64,000 bases of DNA from Megamerina dolium. Taxonomy: Eukaryota; Arthropoda; Insecta; Diptera; Megamerinidae. Location: the NCBI GenBank assembly GCA_963854835.1, contig OY978528.1, positions 36,352,769-36,416,768 of the forward strand, in the 5' to 3' direction. Below, piece by piece: positions 11,519-22,224 of this stretch. The translations under genes and the position numbers were made by a program. Each line of letters begins with the position of its first letter. Position 1 is the stretch's first letter. The notes beneath the pieces are model-generated. The model did not search any database. It was not told the DNA's origin and saw only the letters and a program-made list of their open reading frames with translations.

Positions 11519-11829
11519 TGTCTAAATCCCTTTAGACAAGCCATATGGTCAGTCCCTGAAAGAAGAAAATAAATAATGAATTAAGTATACTTACGTCCCC
11601 CTAAACCAAGTTATACTTACCTTACCTTTCATACTTACCATATGGCAACCCAACTCTCCACATAAATTCACCTTTTATGTTGGGTTTTCGCGGTTCGTGT
11701 TATGATCGACCGATGTTATCATTATATACTTTCGGTCCTTGAAGATATTCGAAACGATCGTGCTTTTTCCGCGCATTCTCAATTGTATAGCTAATCATTT
11801 ATTTAATAAAGAGTGAATTCTACGTGTAT
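11519..11829 (+). repeat. 3' LTR of the BEL/Pao element (311 bases matched)
   Basis: Identical by eye to 4694-5004. Beyond 11829 the two copies diverge at once: this copy continues TCTACGCAAAC into the LINE ORF1. A TSD-like GCAAAC at 11835-11840 compares with GCAATC at 4688-4693 (five of six). The exact end is unresolved. Confidence 0.9.
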
Positions 11830-11835
11830 TCTACG

Positions 11836-13368
11836 CAAACCCCCCCGATAAGTGCATTATCAAATAAAACAGTTGATACACACTGCACAAGTGAAAGTAA
11901 CAGTGCAAATCTTTTGCCTTCACATATTAAAAATTCATCAAATTTTGCAACAACAATAAATACAGACAAAAAAAATAATTTGTTCTATCGTGATATACTA
12001 TCTCCCTCTATACCGTGGAGTGTACAATGTGCTTCTCCTGCTGTAACACCAACAGCTACAACATCAAAGCAATCAAATAACGGCACTTCTACTGAAGTGC
12101 ATGACCCAGTAGTTAAAGCAACTAGTGCGATGACTAATAAAGAACCAGTTGCTGTTCAAACTGGTATTGATCGCTACATTACTGTAGTAAAGCGAAAGAG
12201 AAGTCCGCAAAATTCAAAACAAATGAATTCAACAAAAATTCAAAAACAGAACACTGTCCCTATTAGTTCGGAAAATAGATACGCTCTGCTTTCAGGTGAT
12301 GAAAGTGACGAAAATATTATCCCCAAGAAAAATTTCAAACCCCCACCCATTTTCTTGAGAGAACGCAACTCAGATAAGTTGATTTCTAGAATTACAAGTC
12401 TTATAGGACCAAAGAATTTCCATGTTGTTCCTATTCGCAAAGGCCAAATTGAGGAAACAAAAGTGCAAATCTACAGCGAAACTCATTATCGCAAAGTAAT
12501 AGCGGAATTTGATGCTGTAAAAAAGAATTACTACACATATCAGCTAAAAAGTAGTAAGGGCTTAATCGTTGTACTCAAAGGCGTCGAACCCAACGTTGAT
12601 ATTAACGAAATCAAACTTGCCCTCCAGGAAGAAGGGTTTCAACCCAAAACAGTATTCAACATTCTCAACAAGAGCAATATACCTCAACCGTTATATCGTA
12701 TTGAGCTTCAGCCTGAAACAAAACCCCTAAAAAAAGGTGAAGTACACCCCATATATAAAATTCGATATTTATTGCATCGCAAAATCACAATCGAAGAACC
12801 CCATAAGAGAACTGGACCTCCTCAGTGCAGCAACTGCCAAGAATATGGACATACTAAGACATATTGTACCCTGCCAGCTGTTTGTGTGATTTGTGGAGAT
12901 CTCCATAAATCAAACATATGCCCAAAATCTAAAGGCGATGCTAGCATGAAAAAATGCAGCAATTGTGGAGGTAATCACACCGCAAATTATAGAGGTTGCC
13001 CAGTATATACAACCCTAAAGCTAAATTTCTCCGCTAGCAATCAACCTCTAAAACCAGTTGAGCAAACTCAGATAGCCAACTCAAGTAAGAGACAAAATAT
13101 TGATGCAACACAATTCTTCTCTGCAATCCCAAACAAGAATCAAACCAATTCATACGCTAGCGTGTTAAAACAAAACCCACACCAACAAAGCAATGTAAAT
13201 AATGAGCAGAAACACTCACTGCCCACCCAACAGCCAAGTACCCTTGAACATTTGCTTCAAACATTGATTCAGAATATGAACCAATTCATGAACTCAATGC
13301 AAACAATGATGCAAGAAATGATGAAAAATCAATCGATGTTACTCCAAACATTGCTATCCAGACCATGA
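11836..13368 (+). CDS. Jockey-clade ORF1 (gag-like), main part after the BEL insertion
   Basis: About 510 codons, open but with no ATG near the junction: the frame is entered from LTR sequence, and its natural start is the ATG at 4620. The first 170 residues are Ser/Thr/Asn-rich linker. At about 245-300 is the conserved PRE_C2HC-type region (KGLIVVLKGVEPNVDINEIK). Three CCHC knuckles follow near 335-395 (CSNCQEYGHTKTYC, CVICGDLHKSNIC, CSNCGGNHTANYRGC). The C-terminus is Gln/Met/Asn-rich. Jockey ORF1 proteins coat the element RNA and carry it to its target; this one, cut from its start, can no longer be translated normally. The stop overlaps the ORF2 start as ATGA, a coupling typical of Jockey-clade LINEs. 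Confidence 0.93.
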   Translation, partial: QTPPISALSNKTVDTHCTSESNSANLLPSHIKNSSNFATTINTDKKNNLFYRDILSPSIPWSVQCASPAVTPTATTSKQSNNGTSTEVHDPVVKATSAMTNKEPVAVQTGIDRYITVVKRKRSPQNSKQMNSTKIQKQNTVPISSENRYALLSGDESDENIIPKKNFKPPPIFLRERNSDKLISRITSLIGPKNFHVVPIRKGQIEETKVQIYSETHYRKVIAEFDAVKKNYYTYQLKSSKGLIVVLKGVEPNVDINEIKLALQEEGFQPKTVFNILNKSNIPQPLYRIELQPETKPLKKGEVHPIYKIRYLLHRKITIEEPHKRTGPPQCSNCQEYGHTKTYCTLPAVCVICGDLHKSNICPKSKGDASMKKCSNCGGNHTANYRGCPVYTTLKLNFSASNQPLKPVEQTQIANSSKRQNIDATQFFSAIPNKNQTNSYASVLKQNPHQQSNVNNEQKHSLPTQQPSTLEHLLQTLIQNMNQFMNSMQTMMQEMMKNQSMLLQTLLSRP

Positions 13369-14678
13369 GTTGTCTCAAGATATGCCACTGGAACGCCAAC
13401 GGCTTAAGCCAGCACCGTTTGGAGCTAATTCAATTCCTTGAATCCAGCCAAATCGACATAATGATGATATCTGAGACCCTTTTCACTGACAAAAATTGCT
13501 ACCAAATACCATATTACAAACTGTACACCACAAATCATCCGCATGGTAAGGCACGCGGAGGAACTGCCATATTGATAAAAAGCAGAATAAAACATCATGT
13601 TCTCGAAGATTTCAGTAGCGTCTACTTGCAAGCAACATCTATATGTCTGGAAGAATACATCTCTAAGCTAGTAATATCTGCGATATACTGTCCCCCAAGA
13701 TACAGTATTACCGAACAGCAATATAAAGAATTTTTCTCAACTCTTGGTAGCAAATTCGTGGTTGCTGGCGATTTCAACGCCAAACACACTCATTGGGGCT
13801 CCCGATTAATAACTCCAAAAGGCAAAAGACTATGTTCAATCATCACTAACCACGGCTACGATGTTATTTCAAATGGTCAACCGACATATTGGCCGACGGA
13901 CAAGAGGAAAATACCCGATCTCATAGACTTTGGAGTCGCCAAAGGTTTGCAGATGGAAAATATCTCCACAGAGTGTAATTATGATCTATCATCTGACCAC
14001 TCACCCACGGTAATATCTATAAAATCACCAAGCCCCCAAAGCAATTGCGTTAGAAAGAAAATAGACTGGTTAAAATTCAAGAAATATATAAATTCCCATC
14101 TTCCTCTGAGTACTGTATTAAGAAATGGACACGATGTAGACTCAGCACTCGAAAAATTCAACCAGCTGCTCTCATTAGCTCTCAGCTCAGCCACCTGCAC
14201 AAAGGTATGCAAGCAATCAAACTATAGCCCATACACACCAGCCGATATTGAATTGCTAGTAAGACAGAAAAGAAGACTCCGAAGACAATGGCAAGAATTC
14301 AGATCACCGAATCTGAAAACACAGCTACAGCACTGCACTCGAAAGTTAAAGCAAGCCTTAAAAAATAAAAACAACAAAGAGTTAGAAGAGCACATAGCGA
14401 AATTAACACCTGGTGAAGCGTCAGACTACTCTTTGTGGAAATCAGCAAAAAAATCAAATCGGCCAATTCTCACTGATTCCCCCATCCGTTTGAGTGACGG
14501 TAATTGGGCTAGAAGCAACTGTGAGAAGGGTTTGGCTTTTGCAAACCACCTAAAAAGTGTGTTTACACCCAATCCACCCTCTTCACAGTCCTCATTACCA
14601 ATATTAACTTCTCAACCTTGCTCAATAACGCTCAAAATTAAAAAAAGGACATATTCAAAGCAATTAATAAAGATTTAA
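13365..14678 (+). CDS. Jockey-clade ORF2, endonuclease part
   Basis: 437 codons starting at an ATG that overlaps the ORF1 stop. Residues 1-225 are an apurinic-type endonuclease that nicks target DNA: CHWNANGL (Asn near 10), MISETLF (Glu near 37), AGDFNAKHTHWGS (Asp-Asn near 134) and the C-terminal SDHSP (near 207) are all present. The linker to RT follows. The frame ends prematurely at 14678 because of a one-base shift in a run of seven A at about 14640-14646; the next frame carries on with NPKKSPGPDK, the usual start of RT. The likeliest cause is loss of one A, by mutation or assembly error. Otherwise the coding region looks full length. Confidence 0.94.
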   Translation: MSCLKICHWNANGLSQHRLELIQFLESSQIDIMMISETLFTDKNCYQIPYYKLYTTNHPHGKARGGTAILIKSRIKHHVLEDFSSVYLQATSICLEEYISKLVISAIYCPPRYSITEQQYKEFFSTLGSKFVVAGDFNAKHTHWGSRLITPKGKRLCSIITNHGYDVISNGQPTYWPTDKRKIPDLIDFGVAKGLQMENISTECNYDLSSDHSPTVISIKSPSPQSNCVRKKIDWLKFKKYINSHLPLSTVLRNGHDVDSALEKFNQLLSLALSSATCTKVCKQSNYSPYTPADIELLVRQKRRLRRQWQEFRSPNLKTQLQHCTRKLKQALKNKNNKELEEHIAKLTPGEASDYSLWKSAKKSNRPILTDSPIRLSDGNWARSNCEKGLAFANHLKSVFTPNPPSSQSSLPILTSQPCSITLKIKKRTYSKQLIKI

Positions 14679-16012
14679 ACCCAAAAAAATCACCTGGTCC
14701 AGATAAAATTACCGGTAAAATGATAAAAGAGCTACCTCCGGCTTCAGTAATTCATCTGATGCACATTTTCAATGCTATCCTTCGTATTAAACACTATCCC
14801 AAATGCTGGAAAACTTCAAAAATTATTATGATAGCAAAACCAGGAAAAGACCCTACAAAAGTTGCATCGTACAGACCTATCAGCCTCCTGCCTCTACTTT
14901 CTAAAGTATTCGAAAAGCTACTTGTCATGAATATAACTCCATTTATTAATCTCAACCAACTGATTCCTCAACATCAGTTTGGATTTAGAAAACAGCACGG
15001 CACAATAGAACAAGTCCACCGCATTGTAACTCTGATAAGGAACACTTTTGAAGAAAAAAAGTATTGCTCAGCTGTCTTTCTTGATATCACTCAAGCTTTC
15101 GATAAAGTATGGCACGATGGCCTTATTTACAAACTCAAACTATTACTGCCTGCAAATGTCTCCTCATTGCTTAGTAGCTACCTCACGAAAAGACAATTTC
15201 TCGTACATCACAAGGATTACACAACAAATCCATTAGATATTCACGCTGGCGTTCCTCAAGGAAGCGTTTTGGGTCCCTTACTGTATCTCTTATACACTTC
15301 AGATATGCCCAACAATAACTATACATTCATATCGACCTTTGCTGATGATACGGCAATATTGTGCACTCGCTCTAACCCCATAGAAGCTACTAAACTCCTG
15401 CAGACTCATGTCGATTCTCTCGAAATCTGGCTAGCAAAATGGCGTATAAAAGTCAATGAATCAAAGAGCGTACATGTAACCTTCACGCTAAGGCTAGATA
15501 CATGTCCCCCACTTAAAATTAATGGCCAATCAGTTCCACAATGTTCCTCAACAAAGTACTTGGGTATTCACCTCGACAGAAGGCTGACATGGAAAAATCA
15601 CATAGAGGCAAAGAAAACTCAGATCAAGCTTAAAATGAATCAGTTATGGTGGCTGTTACACAAAAGATCAAAGTTGAATCTTGAATACAAAGTGCTATTA
15701 TATAAAGCAATCCTGAAACCAATCTGGACTTATGGTATTCAGTTTTGGGGCACCGCATCTCCCTCTAATATCGAAAAATTGCAGGGAATACAATCCAAGT
15801 GTCTGCGAATTATTGTAAACGCGCCTTGGTATATGAGGAACGTTAACATCCATCGAGATTTAAATGTATCCACAATTTCTGAGGAAGTTGCAATGTCCTG
15901 CAGAAGCTACATTCAAAAATTACACAATCATCCGAATCCGCTTGCTAGGCAGTTGTTGCTGAGCAAGGGGCATCGTCGATTAAAAAGAAAAGACACACTG
16001 AATATGTTGTAA
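14646..16012 (+). CDS. Jockey-clade ORF2, reverse transcriptase part (shifted frame)
   Basis: This is the downstream part of the same protein; the first ATG in frame is 14720 but the frame is open from the A run. RT motifs occur in order: SYRPISLLPLLSKVFEK, QFGFRKQHGT, AVFLDITQAFDKVWHDGL (catalytic Asp, about 15080-15125), GVPQGSVLGPLLY (about 15250), FADDTAIL (catalytic Asp pair, about 15339) and KYLGIHLDRRLTWK. After the thumb it ends at a stop with no RNase H domain, as in Jockey. The visible RT has every catalytic residue. It copies element RNA at the nicked target (target-primed reverse transcription). Confidence 0.94.
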
Positions 16013-16171
16013 AATTGCTACATCTCGCGACTCACCAAATTGTGATGGAACGTAGGGGATATCATATAGTTTTATTTAGTTTGTAAGATTTGAATACTTA
16101 TTGTTAGTTTCTTGTATTTAAGAAAGATTCAATAAAAAAAAAATAAGCTAACAAAAAAAAAAAAAAAACAA
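16013..16171 (+). other. 3' UTR and poly(A) tail of the Jockey-clade LINE
   Basis: AATAAA at about 16131 lies in an A-run, then TAAGCTAAC and a tail of about 16 A ending just before ATCTATGG. Confidence 0.85.
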
Positions 16172-16179
16172 ATCTATGG
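16172..16179. repeat. Target-site duplication, right copy (Jockey-clade LINE)
   Basis: ATCTATGG, identical to 4508-4515 and placed directly after the poly(A) tail. Confidence 0.72.
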
Positions 16180-18446
16180 ATTGAAACGAACAAAACCTCC
16201 CATTTCGTACCCATTTTCTTAACATTTCACCATTTCATGAATTTCGTATAATACTGAGCTTCTGATAGAGTGCTGAAGTCCGTTTTTACATACGATTCAT
16301 CATCCAAAATCATGCAAGCCTTTTTTCCCCATTCAAATCATACAATTATCTTACTTGCATGTTTATTGTTCCTTGCTGATTTGCGCTTACTTTCGCCACT
16401 TTGAATTGATGAATTGGATTCTTGTAGAGAACATTTGAATGGTATTGATAGTATTCTACACATTGCTGAGACAAAATTTAACTGAACCTCGGTATTAAAA
16501 GAATCATCGAAATAGACCAATATTATATATGAAATTATAAAAAATGGCAAAAATTTACTGAAAGCTATATACTCAATTTCGGAATGTTACAACCTAAAGT
16601 TGAAATGGTTGAAAATGTGTCTCCATTTTGCTTAGAGTAAATATTATTCATATAATATTCACCACCCGAAAAGAGCTTAAAATTTTACATTACTTTCTGT
16701 AGACGATATGTAACACCAAATGCACCAAAAAGTCCCCGGATTTATGTATTAATGAATTTTTTTAATTTTTGCATTCTTATATGATATTTCCTATCAAGGT
16801 TCAGTCAGTATTTATCCGAATAGCATTGGTTGGTTTTAATGTAAATAACAATCTGGAAATTGTATTGGTTTTTTTTTTTGGCGATAAATTTCTGGCGGAT
16901 ATCATATTGATCATAGTTGGAAGCTTATAGCTTTAATTTAACCTCTAGTGCAAGCACACCTAGCGTAGATCCCAGCTAACACGCCCAGTGAATATAGAAT
17001 TTTATGTACATTTTTCATTTTAATAATTTGTCAATTAATCAATTTCAAGTTAACTGCAAAAACAGCACATCAACATAGTAACTTTAGTCAACGTTCAACA
17101 ATCGCCAAATAGCTGCTTGGACAGTTTGTCAATACGATAACAATACATTGGGGTTGTTAGAATAACAGTTGTAATCTTGTTGCTTGATGTCAATGTTGGT
17201 GATACTTTATGATGTCAATATAATAGGTATACATATGTATTGTACGTACATGTAAAATATGTGTGAATATGTAAATAAATGAGACCAAAAAATTGGTGAA
17301 AATCAAAAATAAATAAAAACAAAATCACACAAACCTGACAGCTGACAGCATCTGACATATTGTCAACGTATTCATACTTGTACTCGTTCTGCATGATACA
17401 TAACAATGTACTAGTATTTTAACATGCTCGTACATGTTACAATTGTTCAATGAGAATTATTACCATGTTAAAAAAAAAAAATTTTTTTCGTTTTTTGTGA
17501 ACTTTTTTTCAATCACCAACATTTAATTGAATTATAACAAGTTCATGATGTAATTCTTATGATTGTTGTAGTTGTTTGTGTATATAACTTTGAAGAAATT
17601 CATTAAATTCATTGGTAAATTGTAACAATTTTATTCAATTGATAATTTTCACATTGTAGTTAATGTGTTTGCCTTAGATATTTTTTAGTATATTCAAAAC
17701 AAATTTCATTTCCTCATTTTACGTAATGCGCTAAAAATGAATTTTTATTCCCAGATCTATTTTGCCACATTTAAAAAAAAACAAAAAATACTAAAGAACT
17801 CAAGTCTGTGGGATAGGGCAAGTGCTTCAGAATGTAACGGTTAAATAGGTTTAGGTTATAAACGTCAACTCGACTCAGCTCTAAAATTGGACATTATAAC
17901 ATAATATTCTTTTTGCATATATTTTTTTCCTGAGGCTGTTTCTAGATTCAGTGCCTTATTGTCAAATAATTTGTAGAACATTTTGGCTATTTCGCACCCT
18001 TTTTAAGAGAAAAACACCTTTCTAATCCACTACGAAGTCATAGAGACGGTGATTAATATGTTACAGAAAAAATTGTTGCTCATTATACTTTATTAAATGC
18101 TACTGAACATTAGAAAGTTTTGAGCTTAGAACAACCCAAAAACAAAGCATAGGCAATATTTGAATTAGCTTAGGACGAATTATCATTTTGTGATCAGATC
18201 ATTTTGTGATTCAATGAGACTGTAATGAAATCGTAGAGCATGCGATGGCACACATTCTTTTGCTATTAAATATTAGCTTGGAGATTGTCTGATGTGAATC
18301 AAATATCAACCTTTTTGTTTATAATTTCTTATCATATTAATAGCATCATCATAATATCTCTCTCACAGAACCTTATGTTCCTATTGATGAAAAACTCGAC
18401 AACACGATTATCAACAATATTCACTTTAAGCCAATTTCATATCAAT
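16180..18446. other. Unrecognised non-coding DNA
   Basis: AT-rich, with only short frames of random composition. No gene, RNA or repeat family recognised. Confidence 0.5.
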
Positions 18447-18452
18447 AGGAAA

Positions 18453-19035
18453 TTGTTGACAACTACGCTTTTGAAGTAGTAAGGGACTTTGTCTATCTTG
18501 GAACCAGCATTAACAGTAATGACGTCATGCTGGAGATATTGCGAAGTATCACTCTTGCAAACAGGTGCTACTTTGAGCTAAGTAAGCAATTGAGAAGTCG
18601 AGCTCTCTCTCGAAGAACGAAAACTACACTCTACCAGTCTCTCATCATGCCTGTCCTAACATATGGCGCTGAAGCCTGGACAATTTCCACCTCGGATGAG
18701 CGAATGCTTGGAGTTTTCGAGAGAAAAGTCCTACGCAAGATCTTTGGACCTATTTGCGTTGGTGGCGAGTACCGAATAAGGTACAACCATGAGATGTACG
18801 AGCTGTATGCCGATATTGACATAGTAAAGTGCATCAAAATCGATCGGCTGCGCTGGCTACGTCATGTCGAGCGAATGGAAGAACACGCTGCAGCTAAGAA
18901 AGTGTTATATTCGGAACCCGCTGGAGGACGACGCAGAAGAGGAAAACCTAACCTCCGGTGGAAAGACCAAGTACTAACTGTTATTTTCGGCCTAAATCGA
19001 TATTCGGTTGTTATGGCCACATAAGTAAGTAAGTA
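18453..19035 (+). mobile_element. RTE-like LINE, 5'-truncated and internally deleted copy 1
   Basis: Bases 18527-18980 encode the RT-thumb and C-terminal region of the family also found at 22225-23125 and 57269-58477 (TTLYQSLIMPVLTYGAEAWT, GPICVGGEYRIRYNHE, RWLRHVERMEEHA, NLRWKDQV). The DNA then jumps from KDQVL to the family 3' end (CGATATTCGGTTGTTATGGC), so about 75 bases present in the 57-kb copy are missing. It ends in TAAG repeats. AGGAAA at 18447-18452 and 19036-19041 may be the target-site duplication; six bases is weak. Clade is uncertain: RTE-like is my best reading. It is dead on arrival. Confidence 0.85.
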
Positions 19036-19041
19036 AGGAAA

Positions 19042-21806
19042 GTTTTATACAATAATAAATAAGTTTGTAATCGCTTGGTGTCAGGCAAGGACTATAAAGA
19101 CGATGCATCGAAATATCCCAATCATCGCCAGAAACGGGTCGAATTCGTTCTCATTCATCAAGAGTTATCAACGTTTTATAGATTGGGCACCATTGTTATT
19201 CCTATCTATAGTACAGTGGATTAGGAGCCGAATTATACCACTGCACACTGTACTACGTATTTAGAAATGTCTAGAATAAATATCAAGGAAGAAAACGTCG
19301 TCATTGTCATATTCACTTCCATCGATTTATTTAGAATAGGGGACATAAAACGTATACTATCACATTGAATTGGGCATATACCAGTTTATCTGCATAATTC
19401 AAACTACTATATAAGTACATATTTTATGTATTCAATGAACTGTAAATATATCCCAAGGGAGGTAAATTGTTTGCATAAAATATCCACCAAAGTCAGCCCT
19501 CAAATATTTCTGGTGATGGTGTAAATTCATTGTACTATCGTATTGCATAGCATTTTTACACTTTGACATTAAAGAAGCAATACAAATAACAACACACACA
19601 AGAGCTAAAATTTAAAATTATTTTTGACCACCTTGCAATCAAATGTTGCAATAGAAGAAAAAAAAAATTCAAAAACACAAAACAAGAAATTTTCGTATTT
19701 CCCTGTTCGTATTCTCTGCGATCATTATGCACGGCCGCATAGATTATTATCACACATTAGCTATTTTTGTTGTTGTTGTTATTATTGTTGGTGGTATTAG
19801 TAGGACAACGACGACGACGACAACAAGAAGCAACTCTTCCTAATATCCCCATATATTCATTGATGTGTGTGTGTGTGTGTTGGTCTCATGCAAATAAATA
19901 TTTTAAGTGCAACATCGACAACGAAAGCGTAGCGGCGACAACTGCATTTTTTGCAAACCAACAAATAAACACACACACACACATCCATACTTTGAATTGA
20001 TTGTGCAACATAGATTTTCACAGATTTGCGCTTTTGGCTTCATTTCTTGTTATTGTTATTATCGTTATTATTGTTGTGTGTGACTTTGTGTGTGACTATT
20101 ATTTCTTTTGTGAAATTTCTTGCATTTTGTTGGTATATGCTTACATACTGTATGTAATATATATATTTGTTTATGAATATGGAGAGAATATGCTGCTGCT
20201 GTTGTGATTGTTGCTGTTGTTGTAACAGTTTGTGGCTTGTGAAAGTATTAAAAAACAAAAATAATCATACAAGTAAACACAATAGTTGCGATGATTTTTA
20301 TTTGATATCATCGACCACCATTGAAGGCGGCAATAATGCACTAGTAGTAGTAAAGGCCTGCTAGTGATTGTAATTGTATGAATCTTAAAGTGGTTCTTAC
20401 CTAGCGACTTTGGAATTTCTTTAAGTATATCCCAATATATTTTTTCATTAAACGGCTATTTTTCGAAGTTAGTCATTTTTCTTTTATTTAAGACCTTTAA
20501 GATATGTAGAGTAATTTTTTTTTTATATCGATATGTTTACATGAAATTGTGACATTGTCTCTTTAACAGATAAAAGGTGAAATACTAGATAGTGTTCTCA
20601 CAAAACCCAAGTCATACACTACTCTTTAAGCTAAGGATCATTCTATTGCACACTCACTCACATGTGTAGGTACATCGCATAATCGAAATTCACAGAGCAA
20701 ACCGCAATAACACCTGATGGTGTTATAGCACTACTATGTATTAACTCGTAGTAGCAGCAGCGGTAGCAGTAGTTGGTCGTATTGCGTTAGATTGGTTGTG
20801 CTATTGCCGTTATTGTTGTTAGGGTTCGATTTACTTGGTGGTTGACCAAAAATATGTTTTTCTAGTAGTTGTAGGAAAACAATGCTTTACTTCGGCAATA
20901 TTCAGTATTATATGGTTGAGTGTAACATTTCAATTTCTAACGGTGCCATTGCAGATGCCATAGATGGTATATATAGATGCTGTGATATGCTGTGGCAGCA
21001 GATAGGCATAATTGATATTTATTCAAAATATGGTGTTTTTTGTTTTTTTGCTTTGTCTAGCTTGTTCTGTGTTATTCTGTCAATTCACCATACCAATATA
21101 ACAATAGAATGTGGTCAGTAAAAATGATTTCAATGTGGGCAGTCAATGAACAATACTACTTGTACTACCTTCTATTATTTTGCTTCTGTGCAGTAGCAGT
21201 AGCATTTGCATAAAAGAAAAAACATTTTACTCATATGCATGTTGCATATGAGGCTATGGGTAAATTTCTATTCAGCTGGCATTCTTTCACTTCACGTTTA
21301 CCACATTAACACAAGCAACCAAATTACACGCACAGCCAAAGTCATCTTAAAATCTCATATTACAACTACTTAAAGTCATTTGTAGAAGTGCGCTTTAAAA
21401 CTAACATCATCAACAACAACAAAAAAGGCATAGAGCAATGACTTGAATAATGACTACTAAAGTGTCTAATTGTATGTCATACTGTGTCCAAAATGAGTAA
21501 CAGTGTGGTGTAAGTTGGTGGCAAGCTGCTGCATTCGTAAATACTATATGCGACAAGTACAAAGTAGTAAGTAGCTTATAAATGGTAACAGAATATAAGC
21601 GAAATAAGTAGTAACAACAACAACAACCACAACACCAGTAACATTATTAGTACTAATATACACAATAATGTCAGCAGCGGAAGAAACATGTTTCACCAAT
21701 GGTCGAGTGATGCGCACACAAAGTAGTAATAATTGAGATAAAGTTTCGGGAACTAGGATGGTTCAAATCATCCATTGCATTCATTATATGCTAGGCTTTC
21801 TAAGCA
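19042..21806. other. Unrecognised non-coding DNA with microsatellites
   Basis: Contains an ACG cluster (about 19805-19820), a TG run (19864-19881), an AC run near 19970-19983 and CTG/GTT repeats (20192-20225). Open frames here are mostly simple sequence. No gene seen. Confidence 0.5.
19864..19881. repeat. (TG)n microsatellite
   Basis: Uninterrupted TG dinucleotides. Confidence 0.9.
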
Positions 21807-21884
21807 GATTATTGCTGTATAAGACTCTGTTGACAATAATTGATTGATTATTGCTGTATAAGACTCTGTTCACAATAATTGAAA
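21807..21884. repeat. Tandem duplication, 39-base unit, two copies
   Basis: GATTATTGCTGTATAAGACT starts at 21807 and again at 21846; the units differ at one base that I can see (GACAA versus CACAA). Confidence 0.85.
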
Positions 21885-22224
21885 TTTACTGGATTTTCGA
21901 AAGAAATCGTGCCCCTAAAAATAGCAAATATGGGGTGAAGGTAAAATGATCCAATTCGAGGTCGAACTTTGAAAAAATTCCGAGGAAAATCAGCGAACAA
22001 CCTTATAGCTGCCCAAGTATGGCCTCTAGATAAGTAAAATATATGACAGACCTGCAATGATTTCAGGCGCAATAACATCGAAACATTTTTTGTTTTGTTT
22101 TTGAAAAATTTTAATTTTTGCAAAAGTTGAAACTTTAGGTCATATTACTCCGTCTCATATTATCGTATTCCAAACTTACCTACTTAACTAATGTTAAACA
22201 TTACAACCTAAAATCGTCTTAAGC
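21885..22224. other. Unrecognised non-coding DNA
   Basis: A minus-strand open frame of 91 codons spans 21848-22123, but it overlaps the tandem duplication and shows no motif I know. Nothing can be supported here. Confidence 0.4.

Larger units (their letters stand above)
4694..11835 (+). mobile_element. BEL/Pao LTR retrotransposon, internally deleted, nested in the Jockey-clade LINE
   Basis: Order: 5' LTR, primer-binding-site candidate, long AT-rich leader, gag-protease-partial RT ORF, RNase H-integrase ORF, short 3' untranslated segment, 3' LTR. The BEL/Pao assignment rests on a gag with the DUF1759-type region, an aspartic protease with ALIDQGSQ, the RT-RNase H-integrase order and a C-terminal DUF5641-like domain with no envelope. 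The LTRs are identical over the 311 aligned bases, so the insertion is recent. The RT core between the [10 protein letters not shown] motif and the RNase H connection has been deleted with a frame change, so this copy cannot make a working RT. The right end is uncertain by several bases (11829-11838). Confidence 0.93.
4516..16171 (+). mobile_element. Full-length Jockey-clade non-LTR retrotransposon, interrupted by a BEL element
   Basis: The element has a short 5' UTR with a downstream-promoter motif (4541-4547), an ORF1 beginning at 4620, an ORF1 remainder with three zinc knuckles ending at 13368, an ORF2 with AP-endonuclease and reverse transcriptase (13365-16012), a short 3' UTR with AATAAA (about 16131) and a poly(A) run (about 16152-16168). 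ATCTATGG flanks both ends. The BEL/Pao element at 4694 to about 11835 sits inside ORF1: the frame from 4620 is open into the LTR and the ORF1 frame resumes right after the second LTR. Without the insert the LINE is about 4.5 kb, a normal Jockey length. The 5' part is inferred from frame, promoter motif and duplication, not from alignment to another copy. Confidence 0.78.

Noticed and set aside
11824..11835. A GTG start for the LINE ORF1 at the LTR edge
   Set aside because: These codons are LTR or junction sequence, and GTG starts are not normal for insect genes. The better start is the ATG at 4620.
14630..14660. Programmed ribosomal frameshift between endonuclease and RT
   Set aside because: Jockey-clade ORF2 normally encodes both domains in one frame, and no canonical slippery heptamer in the right phase or downstream structure is apparent. 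A lost A is simpler.
11519..16171. The Jockey-clade LINE as a 5'-truncated insertion into the BEL LTR
   Set aside because: That would require the remaining LTR sequence and a duplication of LTR bases after the poly(A) tail; neither is there. ATCTATGG at 4508 and 16172 fits the opposite order.
20001..20364. Cys-rich and Val/Ile-rich small ORFs
   Set aside because: They arise from CTG/GTT and ATT microsatellites.
21848..22123. A 91-codon minus-strand ORF
   Set aside because: It begins in the 39-base tandem duplication region and has no recognisable motif or neighbours.
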